Under the pieces are notes generated by a model that saw only the letters and a program-made list of their open reading frames with translations, made no database searches and had not been told where the DNA came from. From Muscardinus avellanarius (Eukaryota > Chordata > Mammalia > Rodentia > Gliridae), in NCBI GenBank assembly GCA_963383645.1, contig OY726574.1:54115477-54179476 (forward strand): a DNA stretch of 64,000 nt, written 5' to 3'. Both the position numbers and the translations under genes were made by a program. Shown one piece after another: positions 50,131-60,785 of the stretch. Every line of letters begins with the position of its first letter. The stretch's first letter is position 1.

Positions 50131-50331
50131 TTGTGGTACATAGGATGGAACCCAGGAGCATCCTACCTCCAAGCTACACCCCCAGCCCCATTTTTTATCC
50201 TTTATTTTGAAACAGGGTCTCACTGAGTTGCAGAGGGCCTCACTAAGTAGCTGAGGCTGTCCTCGAATCTTGATCCTCCTGTCTCAGCCTCCTGAGTACT
50301 GGGATTACAAGCATGCGCCACCCTGCCCAGG
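50131..50331 (-). repeat. B1-dID SINE, form A
   Basis: GGATGGAACCCAGGAGCATC to GCGCCACCCTGCCCAGG. Confidence 0.85.
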
Positions 50332-50523
50332 TATTTTGCTCTCTTTTCAGTCCTCCCTTGACACACACAGTTCTTTAGGCTCTGCTTCCAGGTGCTTCAG
50401 AGACTCGATGAAAAAGAAGTGTTTTCTCTGAAGCTACTTTGGTAGCTGCTATGCATGGTCAAATCTTAGTGAGCCATCCTGTTTGCTTCTATGATCTTTT
50501 CAGTGGGTCACATTCTCAGCTGT

Positions 50524-50824
50524 TGCTGGGCATGGTGGTGCACACCGGTAATCCCAGTATTGGGGAGGCTGAGACAGGAGGGTCGCAGGTTTTAGCAGCC
50601 TCAGCAACTTAGAGAGACCCTGTTTCAAAATAAAAAATAAGCCGGGCGTGGTGGCGCACGCTTGTAATCCCCGCGCTTGGGAGGCGGAGACAGGAGGATC
50701 GCGCCGGTTCGAAGCCAGCCCCGCTGGCTTACGAGACCCTGTTTCAAAATATAAAAAAAAAAAAAATAGGTCTGGGAGTGTAGCCCGGAGGTAGATGGGC
50801 TTCCAGGAACCCTAGTACCACCAA

Positions 50825-50870
<46 letters not shown>

Positions 50871-50955
50871 AAATAAAAAAATAAAAAATAAAATAAGGCT
50901 GTGGGTGTAGCTCGAAGATAGACTGCCCCTGGGTTCAATCTCTAGTATCCCCTCA
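50524..50955 (+). repeat. B1-dID SINE split at its linker by a form-B SINE
   Basis: Left arm 50524-50639 (GCTGGGCATGGTGGTGC), right arm 50893-50955 (GTGGGTGTAGCTCGAAG ... TTCAATCTCTAGTATC). Confidence 0.85.
50641..50880 (+). repeat. B1-dID SINE, form B, (AAT)n tail
   Basis: Consensus-like GCCGGGCGTGGTGGCGCACG with CGCTGGCTTACGAGACCC; tail (AAT)n at 50826-50866. Confidence 0.92.
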
Positions 50956-51237
50956 AAAAATTCTCAGCTGTCTATAAGACATAGCCTGATGATAGCTTCC
51001 AGTGTCCCCTTAGACACTGTAGCAAGTGAAACATCTACCCATAACATGGGGGTCATGTGCTGTTTAAATTTTGCCTTTACTGGACCTTGTTCAACTAAGA
51101 AATCCGAGTGAACATGTAGCTGTGATTCTGGGTCATAGAATCTTTCATGGAGATCAAGGTTTCTGCTTGGACAGTCGGTGTCAGGAAAGAGGAATGGTTC
51201 TGACTATGGCCGTGTTGTCAGATGAAAGGTTCTCCGG
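50956..51237. other. Unique sequence, no gene seen
   Basis: Nothing recognised in about 280 bases. Confidence 0.5.
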
Positions 51238-51413
51238 TCCAGTGACGAACGCCTGGAATCCCAGTACTTGGGAGACTTAGATGAGAGGATGGCAGGCTTG
51301 AGGACAGCCCCAACAACTTAGTGAGGCCCTCCACAACTTATGAAACCGCATTTCAAAATTTAAAAAGGGCTGGGGGTATAGCTCAGAGGTAGAATGCCTC
51401 TGGGTTTAATCCC

Positions 51414-51462
<49 letters not shown>
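51238..51462 (+). repeat. B1-dID SINE, form 0, (CA)n tail
   Basis: Degraded 5' end, CAGTACTTGGGAGACTTAG, right arm GGGGGTATAGCTCAGAGG, (CA)n from 51417 to 51462. Confidence 0.82.
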
Positions 51463-51463
<1 letters not shown>

Positions 51464-51637
51464 TCACCAGCTCAGTTCCTGCAAATTTATGTGTAAGTCT
51501 TAGACTATGAGAGAGAGATAGAGAATAAAAGAAAGTTAAAACTGAGGATACATTAAGAAGCTCAGGAATTCGTGATTTTTTCAGCAACAGGAGACTTGCT
51601 CTTGGCACCAAGTTAAGTATCTACTTTTTTGGGAAGG

Positions 51638-51911
51638 TGGAAGGACTAGGAATTAAACCCAGGGGCATTCTACCTCTGAACTACACCTCCAGCCCTATTT
51701 TATTAATTAATGTATTACTTATTTCTTGGCAGTACTGGGGATTGAACCCAGGAGCATTCTACCTCCAAGCTACATCCCTAGCCCTATTTTATTTTTTGTT
51801 TGGAAACAGGGTCTCTCCAGGTTGCTGAGGGCCTCTCTGTGTCGCTGAGGCTGCCCGTAAACCTGTGATCCTGTCTCAGCCTCCCAAGTACTGGCACCAG
51901 CAGGCCCAGCT
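51638..51911 (-). repeat. B1-ID-ID trimer SINE
   Basis: Two antisense right arms (GGAATTAAACCCAGGGGC and GGGGATTGAACCCAGGAGC) then one antisense left arm ending ACCAGCAGGCCCAGC. Confidence 0.78.
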
Positions 51912-52814
51912 AGGTATTTACGTTTGGAGTAGATTTTAGCAGCAGTGCATTCACATCGACCTAAAAGTGAAGGCCTCCTTACATTTTTCCCCCGATACCC
52001 CAGTCCTGGTTCGAGCTAGCAGGCAGTAGTAGTGGTGAATCTGATGACAACTAATTATTAGTAAGAGAAAACAATGGTGATTTCCACAGGAAAACATCAT
52101 GTGTAACCTTTGAAAATCTCGAAAAGATGGTCACCCCTTGAGCACCATGCAGGGCAAGTGGTAGGGTGGCCTCAAAAATGTGCAGTGCTGATTCAAGTTC
52201 TCCATGGTACATGGCAGGTTATAAGTATAACAATGAATCAGGCGATCGTATAAAACATTTTATTGTATATGAAAACTAAGGTGTTACATGGATATGTGAG
52301 TTCTCTTTCCACATATGAAATCACATTAAATATACTATTTTTCTCCTAGAAAGCTATGGGGACATTGTAGCTTTGCAGTTCCGCTATTTTCTGCTAAGTA
52401 TTTGCTTTATAATGAAAAAAAAAACAAGCATATTTCTGAAGAAACAGGTGTATGTGCTATTAATCAAGAGAGTAGCAAACAGTAGCTTGCTGCCATGGAA
52501 ACAGCTTGGTGTCCTAGCAACCAGCACATTCATTTGCCTGGCTGCCCTGTGGAGTTCTGTCAACACAGGTAAGGACTTCTCCACAGAGCCTGAGTGACAG
52601 TCTTTCTGCTCCAGAATAAAGCGACACCCACACAGGTCAATTTAGAAGTGGAAGAGGAAGGAAATTATTCTGCCAAGCAGCTGGTGGTTTGGGAGCCAAA
52701 GGACAGCAATGGCAGAGTTAAATTTATTCATACCTCTGCTTCATTCAGATAGGCTACGAATAAGTATTTTTCTGTTGGTTTTCCTAAAGGGAGGATCAAA
52801 AATTCAGTGGCCGA
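51912..52814. other. 900-base unique block
   Basis: No repeat arm. Contains a 75-codon plus frame (52373-52597) with a hydrophobic stretch (LGVLATSTFICLAALW) and a good splice-donor-like CACAG|GTAAGG at 52564-52574, but I recognise no protein family and see no matching acceptor with certainty. Confidence 0.5.
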
Positions 52815-52931
52815 GCTGGCATGGTGACACACACCTGTAATCCTAGTACTGGGGAAGCTGAAACAGGAGGATACCAGGTTCAAGGTCAGCCTCAGCGATT
52901 TAGCAAACCCTGCTTCAAAATAAAAAATAAA
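52815..52931 (+). repeat. B1 left-arm monomer
   Basis: AGCTGGCATGGTGACACACAC to CTTCAAAATAAAAAATA, then another SINE. Confidence 0.78.
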
Positions 52932-53378
52932 AGCTGTGTGTGGTGGCGCACACTTGTAATCCCAGTACTTGGGAGGCTGACACAGGAGGATTGCAAGTTT
53001 GCAGCCAGCCTGAGCAGCTTAGTGAGGCCCTCCACAATTTAGTAAGACACTGTTTCTTTCTTTTTTTATTTTTTATGTTTTGTGGTACTGGGGATGGAAC
53101 CCAGGGACATTCCACTTCCAACCTACACCCCCAGCCCTATTTGATTTTTTTTGTTTTGAAATAGAGTCTCCCTAGGTTGATGAAAGTCTCAGTATTCCTG
53201 AGGCTGTCCTGGGACTTGCGATCCTCCTGTCTCAGCCTCCCAAGTACTGGGATTATAAGTATATGCCACCACGCCCAGCTGAGACAGTTTCAAAAAAATA
53301 AAAATAAAAATAAGGCTAGAAGTATAGCTCAAAGGCAGAATGCTCCTGATTTCAATCTCCAGTACCACAAGTAAATAA
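52932..53378 (+). repeat. B1-dID SINE interrupted by an antisense SINE
   Basis: Left arm 52932-53058, right arm 53295-53378 (GAAGTATAGCTCAAAGG). Interrupted around the linker; AAGACACTGTTTC on the left and GAGACAGTTTC on the right are the target duplication. Confidence 0.82.
53059..53280 (-). repeat. B1-dID SINE, form 0/A
   Basis: GGTACTGGGGATGGAACCC to GCCACCACGCCCAGC; opposite orientation to its host, so the locus can fold into a long hairpin. Confidence 0.83.
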
Positions 53379-53403
53379 AAATTGAAAAGTAATAAAAATA
53401 GGG

Positions 53404-53450
53404 TCATGGGCCTCCATTACTTAGTGAAGCCTTCTACAACTTAGTGAGAC

Positions 53451-53497
<47 letters not shown>

Positions 53498-53880
53498 TAC
53501 TGGGGGTGGAATGCAGGGGCTTTCTACCTCTGGGCTATATTCCCAGACCTATTTTATACTTTATTTGGAAACAGGGTCTCACTAAGTTGCTGAGAGCCTC
53601 ACTAAGTACCTGAGGCTGACTTCAAACCTGCGCGATCCTCCTGTCTCAGCCTCCCAAGTGCAGGGATTACAAGCGTGTGCCACCACACCCGGCTTAGTGA
53701 GACCCTGTTTAAAAAAAAAAAAAAAAAGAATAAAATAGGGCTGGAATGTAGCTCGGAGGTAGAATGCCCATGGGCTTGATTCCCAGTACCAAAAATAAAA
53801 TAAAATAAAATAAAATAAGGCTGTGGGTATAGTTTGGAGCTAGAACACCCCTGGGTTCAATCTCCAGTATCATTAAAAAA
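53404..53880 (+). repeat. Plus SINE interrupted by an antisense form-C SINE; two dID arms follow
   Basis: Left-arm 3' part 53404-53451; after the insertion CTTAGTGAGACCCTG, A-run, right arm GAATGTAGCTCGGAGG (53741-53795) and a second arm GGGTATAGTTTGGAGC (53820-53877). Confidence 0.8.
53453..53693 (-). repeat. B1-dID SINE, form C, (TG)n tail, with TSD
   Basis: CTTAGTGAGACC repeated at about 53440-53451 and 53694-53705 flanks (TG)n (53453-53494) plus the full antisense dimer. Confidence 0.88.
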
Positions 53881-54309
53881 ACAAAAAACAAAAAACGCTC
53901 TGTGTCTAACACCACACCCTCTGTCAGTGCCGACTTTGGACTAAGAAGTGCAGTGTTTTCCCAAAACCTCACTTGACCTCTGCCCCTCTATTGTAAGCCA
54001 CAAAGACTAGGAGGAAGAGGGCAAGACGTTTCCTGGTGGTGAGTTGAAGGCTGTGCTTTCCAAGTCTGTGAGAGTCATTGAGAAGATTGTACACGAGGTG
54101 CTGGAAACCGAGGGCCTCTCGCGTACGAGTGAGTGTTCTGCCCCGAGCCGGATCCCCAGCCTTCCAAGATCTTTCACCTGGAAAATGCTCACGATGTCTC
54201 CTGAGACACAGAAGAAATGTCAAAGCATTGGGATCCATTTTGGAAGATCAAGCATCCTGCACTATGATATATGCGCATGGAAATTTTTCCTAGTTCAGGG
54301 CAGAGACTT
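53881..54309. other. Unique sequence, no supported gene
   Basis: Frames of 106 codons (plus, 54044-54364) and 89 codons (minus, 53969-54238) overlap; neither resembles a known family, and the plus frame ends inside a SINE. Confidence 0.5.
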
Positions 54310-54322
54310 AAGATTTAAACCC

Positions 54323-54452
54323 AGGGCTGGGCGTGGTGGCTTAAGAGACCCTGTTTCCAAATAAAAATATAAAAATAGGTCTGGGAGTGTAGCCCGGAGG
54401 TAGAAGAGTTTCCAGGAACCCCAGTACCACCGACAAAAAAAAAAAAAAAAAA
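54323..54452 (+). repeat. B1-dID SINE, form B, internal deletion, with shared TSD
   Basis: GGGCTGGGCGTGGTGG joins straight to CTTAAGAGACCC (most of the left arm gone). Flanked by AAGATTTAAAC at 54310-54320 and 54453-54463. Confidence 0.87.
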
Positions 54453-54466
54453 AAGATTTAAACTCA

Positions 54467-54657
54467 GTCAGGTATGGTGGCTCACGCTTGTAATCCCAGC
54501 ATTTGGAAAGCTGAGACTGGAGGATTGTGGTTCGTGGCCAGCCTCAGCTACTTAGTGAGGCCCTCCGCAACTCAGTGAGACCCTGTTTCAAAATAAAGAA
54601 TAAAAAATAGGGCAGAGGGTGTAGCCCCTGGGTTCCTTCCCTGCCCAAAAAAAAAAA
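54467..54657 (+). repeat. B1-dID SINE, form A, second insertion at the same target
   Basis: AGTCAGGTATGGTGGCTCACG to GGGTTCCTTCCCTGCCC; right arm shortened. Flanked by AAGATTTAAAC at 54453-54463 and 54658-54668. Confidence 0.87.
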
Positions 54658-54699
54658 AAGATTTAAACCCTGCTTTTGTATTTGAAAGTTTCTTTCTCA

Positions 54700-54908
54700 G
54701 CTGAGCGTGGTGGCATACACTTGTAATCCCAGTCCTTGGGAGGCTGAGACAGAAGGATTGAGGGTTCCTGGCCAGCCTCAGCTTCTTAGGCCCTCTGGAA
54801 CTTAGTGAGACCCTGTTTCAAAATAAAGAATAAAAAATAGGCCTAGGATGTAGCTCAGAGGTAGAATAGCCCTAGACTCAATCTCCAGTACCAAAAAAAA
54901 AAAAAAAA
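54700..54908 (+). repeat. B1-dID SINE, form 0/A
   Basis: AGCTGAGCGTGGTGGCATACAC to CTCAATCTCCAGTACC, A-tail. Flanks TTTCTTTCTCAG / TTCCTTTCTTAG are a decayed TSD. Confidence 0.83.
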
Positions 54909-54918
54909 TTCCTTTCTT

Positions 54919-55040
54919 AGCTGGGGTGGTGAGCATGCTTGTAATCCCAGTACTTGGGAGGCTGAGACAGGAGAATTGTGAGTTCGCAGTCAGCCTCAGC
55001 AACTTAGTGTGGGCCTCCGCAACTTAGTAAGACCCTATTC
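54919..55040 (+). repeat. B1 left-arm monomer
   Basis: AGCTGGGGTGGTGAGCATGC to TTAGTAAGACCCTATTCC, no right arm. Confidence 0.78.
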
Positions 55041-55168
55041 CTTTTTCTTCCTATGTCTCCCTTTCTATTTTTCCATATTTATTTAAAACATGCTAATAAT
55101 TATTCTAAGCATAGTGAATGAGTTTTTTTTTTTTTAGATTTCTAGAGATTCACAAAAATAGCAGGTAC

Positions 55169-55368
55169 TGCCAGGCATGGTAGCACACACCTGTAATCCC
55201 AGTGCTTGGGAAGCTGGGACAGGAGGATCACGGGTTCTTGGTCAGCCTCCGCTACTTAGTGAGGCCCTCTGCAACTTAGTAAGACCCTTTTTAAAAATAA
55301 AGTATAAAAAGGGGTGGAGATATAGGTAAGAGGTAGAATGCCCCTGGGTTCAATCCGAGTATTTTTAA
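55169..55368 (+). repeat. B1-dID SINE, form 0
   Basis: TGCCAGGCATGGTAGCACACAC to GGTTCAATCCGAGTATTT. Confidence 0.82.
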
Positions 55369-55511
55369 ACAAGCATGTAATTACAAGTGAATGCCAATTT
55401 TCAATTCAGGGATAACACATTGAATATTAGACCAGATATGTCTTCAGAGGTCTACAGGAATTGGGAATTTCAGTGTTAGCATTTAGGGGGATAGTTTTTC
55501 CTAAAAGAAAA

Positions 55512-55911
55512 AGTTGGGCATGGTGGCATATGCCTGTAATCCTAGTACTTGGGAGATGGAGACAAGACGATCGAAGGTTCAGGACCAGCCTTAGCCACTT
55601 AATGAGATTCTGTTTCAAAATAAAAACTAAAGAGCTGGGCGTGGTGTTGCACGCTTGTGATCCCAGCATTTTGGAGGTTGAGACAGGAGGATCACTGTTC
55701 GCGGACAGCTTCAGCTACTTAGAGAGGCTCTTTGCAACTCAGTGAGACCCTGTTTCAAAATAAAGAATAAAAAAATAGGGCTGGGGGTGTCGCTTAGAGG
55801 TAGAATGCCCCTGGGTTCCATCCCTGGTACCACAAAAAATATATAATAAAAACATAAAAACTCAAATAGATGTGGGGCCATAGCTCAAAGGTAGAATGCC
55901 CCGGGTTAAAT

Positions 55912-55918
<7 letters not shown>
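55512..55918 (+). repeat. B1-dID SINE split at its linker by another SINE
   Basis: Left arm 55512-55631, right arm 55868-55916 (GGGGCCATAGCTCAAAGG). Target ATAAAAACTAAA before, ATAAAAACTCAAA after the inner copy. Confidence 0.83.
55632..55852 (+). repeat. B1-dID SINE, form A
   Basis: GAGCTGGGCGTGGTGTTGCACG to TTCCATCCCTGGTACC, AT-rich tail. Confidence 0.87.

Positions 55919-55975
<57 letters not shown>
55914..55975. repeat. (CA)n microsatellite
   Basis: About 30 CA units at the 3' end of the outer SINE (one AACACA interruption). Confidence 0.95.
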
Positions 55976-55976
<1 letters not shown>

Positions 55977-56088
55977 AGATTTTTTTCCTAAAAAAGAAGC
56001 TATCTTCAAAATTTAAAAATGTATTTTTCTCCTGTGCTGCATATGTGTATGCCCCCACATATACATAAACAGTATATAAAGAATTTTA

Positions 56089-56300
56089 ATAGCAAGGCAT
56101 GGTGGCTCATGCTTGTAATCCTAGTACCTGGAAGGCTGAGACAGGAGGATCGAGGGTTCGCGACCAGCCTCAGCTACCTAGTGAGGCCTAGTGCAACTTA
56201 GTGAGACCCTGTTTAAAAATAAAGAATAAAAAACAGGGCTGGGGTGTAGCTCAGAGGTATAATGCCTCTTGGTCCCATCTACAGTACCATAAAAATTAAT
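56089..56300 (+). repeat. B1-dID SINE, form 0
   Basis: AGCAAGGCATGGTGGCTCATG to GGTCCCATCTACAGTACC. Confidence 0.83.
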
Positions 56301-56417
56301 TATTGAATAAAAAATTAAAATTAAAAAGTTATATTTTAATCCTTTAGGGTGATTTATCTGTTTACTAGTTGATATCATGACTTAGTAATTCCATAAATAC
56401 ATAACAAAGTGCTTAAA

Positions 56418-56600
56418 ATTTTTTTTGCTTTGTTTTGCGGTACTGGGGGTGGAATCCAGGGGCCTTCTACTTTCAGGCTATACCCTTAGCCCTATTTTAT
56501 TTTTTATTTGGAAACAGGGTCTCGCTAAGTTGCGGAGGCTGACTTTGAACCTAAGATCCCCTCTGTCTCTGCCTCCCAAGTACTGGGATTACAGGCATGT
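56418..56600 (-). repeat. B1-dID SINE, form 0
   Basis: T-rich, GGTACTGGGGGTGGAATCC, left arm to GGGATTACAGGCATGTAG, 5' end incomplete. Confidence 0.82.
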
Positions 56601-57470
56601 AGTAAGTTTTTAAAATAAGAAAATAAGTTTTTAAAAAAGAAAAGAAAAAAGATGCAAAAGAAAAATTTTGCTAAAAGTGAATATACAGAAAGTTATACAT
56701 GGGCATACTGTTGATAGGTTGAACTCCCAGATACGTAGCACACAGTATTTTAGGCAAATCCTTTAATTAGATGTAAACAGCAAACTCAGTGGTTGTATCA
56801 ACTTCTATTGTTGTAACATGTTTAAGGCGGATCACAGATCTCTGACAAATGATGGAGCACATTCATTCTTGGGGAAAAAATGTTTCTCTTCGGTAGTTGG
56901 TTCTGAAAGGCAATATATTTTTAGGAGTGATATTTAACACCCAAAAGGAATTGTTTTACAGGCAAATCTTGTGAATTTTGATATACAGCTTGTTTGTCGA
57001 AAATGCATTTAATTTTCCAAAGGACGCTTCTCTACCAGCACAAGCAGGCTTAGCAGAAGCTGTAGCGCCCCGCTCTGGGTGTCCTCGGGCGCTCGCCTCA
57101 CTTGCTTCTACCTACTTCTGCTTCTCTGTGGTCACTGCTACTCGCAGGAAGCAATTTTGCAAGCATTTCTGGGGCTCTGAGCCAGGCCCGAGTCAATTAG
57201 ATTGCCCTTTTTTTTTTAAGTCTAGGAGTTTGTAGAACGCGCCATCTCCTTCTCTCTCACTGCATCGGGCTTGAATTCTGCCCTTTTGAGGAAGAATACA
57301 TTAGACCAAAAGGAGGAGGAAAAATGCATCCCAATGAGATGAGGGCAGAGAACATTGAACTCTGCGATGGCAGCAATGCTTTAGCCACAGCAGCCAATAC
57401 ATCCGTCCCCCACCCCTCATTCATCTAGATTTGTTTGTTATACATTGGCTGAGCTATGTTGCTTATCAAA
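56601..57470. other. 870-base unique block, no gene seen
   Basis: No SINE arm. The 85-codon plus frame (56978-57235) covers a CpG-bearing part (CTGTAGCGCCCCGCTCTGG) but resembles no family I know. Confidence 0.55.
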
Positions 57471-57484
57471 ATTGCAAATAACAT

Positions 57485-57691
57485 AGCCAGGTGGCCCACG
57501 CTTGTAATCCCCGCGCTTGGGAGGCTGAGACAGGAGGGTTGCTCAGGTTTGAAGCCAACCTCGCTACTTAGTGAGGCTCTCAGCAACTTAGTGAGACCCT
57601 GTTTCCAAGTAAAGTATAGGTCTGGGAGTATAGCCCGGAGGTAGAAAAGCCCTTGGGTTCCACCCCCAGTACCACACACAACACAAAAAAC
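57485..57691 (+). repeat. B1-dID SINE, form C, with TSD
   Basis: TSD ATTGCAAATAAC at 57471-57482 and 57692-57703. TTCCACCCCCAGTACC with a short CA/A tail. Confidence 0.9.
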
Positions 57692-57703
57692 ATTGCAAAT
57701 AAC

Positions 57704-58094
57704 TTCCCACAAGAAACTCCCTTTCCATGAACATTGGTCTGTACAGATGGAAGCCAAACGTAGTCACGTAAGAGCCTGCTCAGTGTCCCTCTGAGCCAGT
57801 ACATAGCTAAGCTACACATAATGGACTAAGAACAGGAGTTGCATGTAAAATACAAAAACAGGAGGTAGAACAAAAATATTTTTAATTGCCTCTGGAGGCA
57901 GCAGATTTGCCTTCCTTCCTCTTGTTTTCCTTTCTTCTGCCCTTTATTCCTGCGTGTTGATGAAGCTAATATTAGCCTTGGTTTGCATTGCCTTGGCACA
58001 GCAGATGCCGAGACGGCTCCCCATGAGAACTGAATGAATAGTGCCCAGAATTTTTGCTTCAAAAGTTTGTAACATAAGAAATTTCTCAGCCGAG
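57704..58094. other. Unique sequence, no gene seen
   Basis: 390 bases; T- and C-rich middle (57910-57950), nothing recognised. Confidence 0.5.
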
Positions 58095-58240
58095 CTGGGC
58101 ATGGTGGCGCACACTTGTAATCCCGGTAGTACTTGGGAGGCTGAGACAGAACGATCGCAGGTTCAGGGCCAGCCTCAGCTACTTAGTGAGGCTCTCTATG
58201 ACTTCGTGAGACACTGTTTCAAAATAAAGAACAAGCCAAG
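58095..58240 (+). repeat. B1 left-arm copy
   Basis: AGCTGGGCATGGTGGCGCACAC to TTTCAAAATAAAGAACAAGCC. Confidence 0.78.
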
Positions 58241-58535
58241 TAAAGTATAGGTCTGGGAGTGGTGGTGCACGCTTATAATCCCAGCATTTGGGAGGCCAAG
58301 AGGATCTGGGTTCATCGACAGCCTGAGCTACTTAGTGAGGGCCTTTGCAACTCAGTGAGACCCTGTTTCAAAATAAAATATAGAGCTGGGGGTGTAGCTT
58401 GGAGGTAGAATGCCCCTAGATTCCATCCGCAGTACCGAAAGAAAAAAAAAAAGAAAAGAAAGAATAAAAAATAGGGTTAGGGGTGTGGTTCAGAGGTAGA
58501 ATGCCCCTGGGTTCAATCCCCAGTACTGAAAAAAA
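58241..58535 (+). repeat. Chimeric SINE: right-arm start fused to a B1-ID-ID trimer
   Basis: TATAGGTCTGGGAG (start of a form-C right arm) runs directly into TGGTGGTGCACGC of a left arm, then two right arms (58385-58440, 58478-58535). Confidence 0.7.
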
Positions 58536-58538
58536 AAA

Positions 58539-58540
<2 letters not shown>

Positions 58541-58600
<60 letters not shown>
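58541..58600. repeat. (GA)n microsatellite
   Basis: About 30 GA units, at the 3' end of the chimeric SINE. Confidence 0.95.
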
Positions 58601-58603
<3 letters not shown>

Positions 58604-58615
58604 CTCAGGGCAAAT

Positions 58616-58742
58616 TAGCTCTGAGCTACATCCCCAGCCAAATTTTATTCTTTATTTTGAAGCAGGTCTCACTAAGCTGTGGAGAGTCTCACTAAGTAGC
58701 TGAGTCTGGCTGTGAACCTGGATCCTCCTGTCTCAGTCTCCT
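58616..58742 (-). repeat. Antisense SINE, truncated both ends
   Basis: CTCTGAGCTACATCCCCAGCC then left arm to GTCTCAGTCTCC. Confidence 0.72.
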
Positions 58743-58894
58743 AACTAATGAGAACATAAAGGTTGGTATTTAGAGACAATATTTTAGAAATAGAGAATAT
58801 ATTTAGCTTGACAATTTAGTCTCTAAAAAATAAAATGTACCATTATGTTCATGGAAATATTTTATATACTTAAAGTACCATTATACTTTTTAAA

Positions 58895-58895
<1 letters not shown>

Positions 58896-58949
<54 letters not shown>

Positions 58950-59144
58950 TACTGGGGGTGGAACCCAGAAGCTTTCTACCTCCAGGCTACACTCCCAGAC
59001 CTATTTTATATTCTATTTGGAAACAGGGTCTCACTAAGTTGCTGAGAGCCTCACTATGTAACTGAGGCCGGCTTTGAACCTGTGTGATCCTCCTGTCTCA
59101 GCCTCCCAAGCGCGGGGATTACAGGCCTTCGCCACCACGCCCGG
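58896..59144 (-). repeat. B1-dID SINE, form C, (TG)n tail
   Basis: (GT)n 58897-58948, GGTACTGGGGGTGGAACCC, ACACTCCCAGACCTATTTT, left arm to CCACCACGCCCGGC. Confidence 0.9.
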
Positions 59145-59559
59145 CATTAATGTTCTCTTTTTGAGCTGTGCGGGCTGTTTTCTGGTTTGCGACTCTTCTT
59201 CTTCTCCCCTGAAAGGATCAATAAACCAGAGAAATAGCAACCGCAAGTAGGTAGCAGGGGACACTATTTTCCCCATGAATTACACAACAGGCTAGGCTGG
59301 CTGATGCTGCCTTGTTAGGACTAAAAACAACCTGACAAAATTCTCCACTCTTCTGAGATCCAGAAATAGACATCAAGTGGATGCTGGCTCCCGCGGGAAT
59401 TTGGGCTGGCATTCGGAGAGTGGGAGTGCGCACACCCGGCCTGGGGGCCACTCGGATGCTCGGTGCCACTGATGTTTGCTGAAAGAACATTAGTTTTAAG
59501 CAAGTATAAACAAGTAATCAAGCCAGAGGTCCCCAAATGTAGGAAACACCACCACAGAG
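59145..59559. other. Unique sequence, no gene seen
   Basis: 415 bases with a CpG-bearing centre near 59390-59460; overlapping antisense frames of 71-90 codons have no recognisable similarity. Confidence 0.5.
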
Positions 59560-59775
59560 GGGGGTGTGTGTGTGTGTGTGTGTGTGTGTTTTACTGGGGA
59601 TTGAACCCAGAGGCATTCTATATTTCACAGCCCGATTTTTATTTCTTATTTGGAAACAAGATCTTGCTAGATTAACGAGAGTCTCACTACTTGCTGAGGC
59701 CGTCCTTGAACCTGAGATCCTCCTGGTCAGCCTCCCAGGTACAGAGATAACAGGTGTGTAATACCACACCTGACC
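59560..59775 (-). repeat. B1-dID SINE, form 0, (TG)n tail
   Basis: (GT)n 59563-59590, GGGGATTGAACCCAGAGGC, left arm to AATACCACACCTGACC. Confidence 0.8.
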
Positions 59776-59863
59776 CACAACAGAGATTTCCATACAGGAT
59801 TTGAACTTTGTTCAGTTGACTAGTTCTACTAACCACTTCAAATGCTTTCTGAAACTTTTCTCT

Positions 59864-60049
59864 CTCCCTTTTTTATTTACTTTTTTTTTTTTTCTTTCAG
59901 TACTGGGGATTGAACCTAGGGGCATTCTGGTTTGGTCTCACTGAGTTGCAGAGCCTCTCTAAGCAGCTAAGGTTGTCCACAAATTGCGATCCCCCTGTCT
60001 CCACCTCCCAAATGCTGAGATTACAAGCATGTGCCAGTACACCCAGCCT
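59864..60049 (-). repeat. B1-dID SINE with linker deletion, with TSD
   Basis: Perfect 14-bp TSD TGAAACTTTTCTCT at 59850-59863 and 60050-60063. GGGGATTGAACCTAGGGGC joins the left arm with the linker and part of both arms missing. Confidence 0.88.
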
Positions 60050-60090
60050 TGAAACTTTTCTCTTTTAATAATGTGAGATTTCCTGGTATT

Positions 60091-60221
60091 TTTTATTTTA
60101 TTTTATTTTTTGGTGGTACTGGGGTTCCTGGAAGCCCTTCTACCTCCGGGCTACACTTTTACATTTTTATTTGGAAACAGGGTCTCCTAAACCAGCGCGC
60201 GGCTGAATTCGAACCGGCCTA
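60091..60221 (-). repeat. B1-dID SINE, form B, 5'-truncated, with TSD
   Basis: TTTCCTGGTATTT at about 60078-60090 and 60223-60235 brackets an antisense right arm and only the 3' half of the left arm. Confidence 0.85.
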
Positions 60222-60250
60222 GTTTCCTGGTATTTAAAAGCTATATGCTA

Positions 60251-60450
60251 CGCCAGGCGTGGTGGCGCAAGCTTGTAATCCCCGCGCTTGGGAGGCGGAG
60301 ACAGGAGGATCATGCAGGTTCGAAGCCAGCCGCGCTAGTTTAAGAGACCCTGTTCCCAAATAAAAATATAAATATAAAATAGGTCTGGGAGTGTAGCCTG
60401 GAGGTAGAAGGGCTTCCAGGAACCTTAGTACCTAAAAACAAACAAACAAA
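60251..60450 (+). repeat. B1-dID SINE, form B
   Basis: CGCCAGGCGTGGTGGCGCAAG to CCAGGAACCTTAGTACC, (AAAC) tail; flanks ATATGCT on both sides. Confidence 0.88.
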
Positions 60451-60694
60451 AAAACACGATATGCTTTAGTCACTACATGGTTCCCAACTTGTTCTAAATC
60501 CATTGGGTCTGTTTTTACAAACATCTAAACTAGTGAATTTTCTGGCTAATTGAGATCAAGACATGTGATGGGACTATGAAGTACAGCTCATAGGCATGGA
60601 GAACTGACAGTGAAGGCCCATTAAAGATAAAGATGGGCATGAGATTCGTGTAAGTGGGTACCAAATCAAGAGATGTAAGAGTGAGCTGCTCTGC

Positions 60695-60785
60695 AGCAAG
60701 GCCCTGTTTCAAAATAAAAAAATAAAAAGATCTGGGGTGTGGCTTGAAGATAGAATGTCCCTGGGCTCAATCCTCAGTATAGCTC
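60695..60785 (+). repeat. SINE, 5'-truncated
   Basis: Begins GCAAGGCCCTGTTTCAAAAT; right arm GGGGTGTGGCTTGAAGATAG. Confidence 0.75.

Noticed and set aside
54044..54364. 106-codon frame, candidate gene
   Set aside because: No recognisable domain, overlaps an equally long antisense frame and ends inside a SINE.
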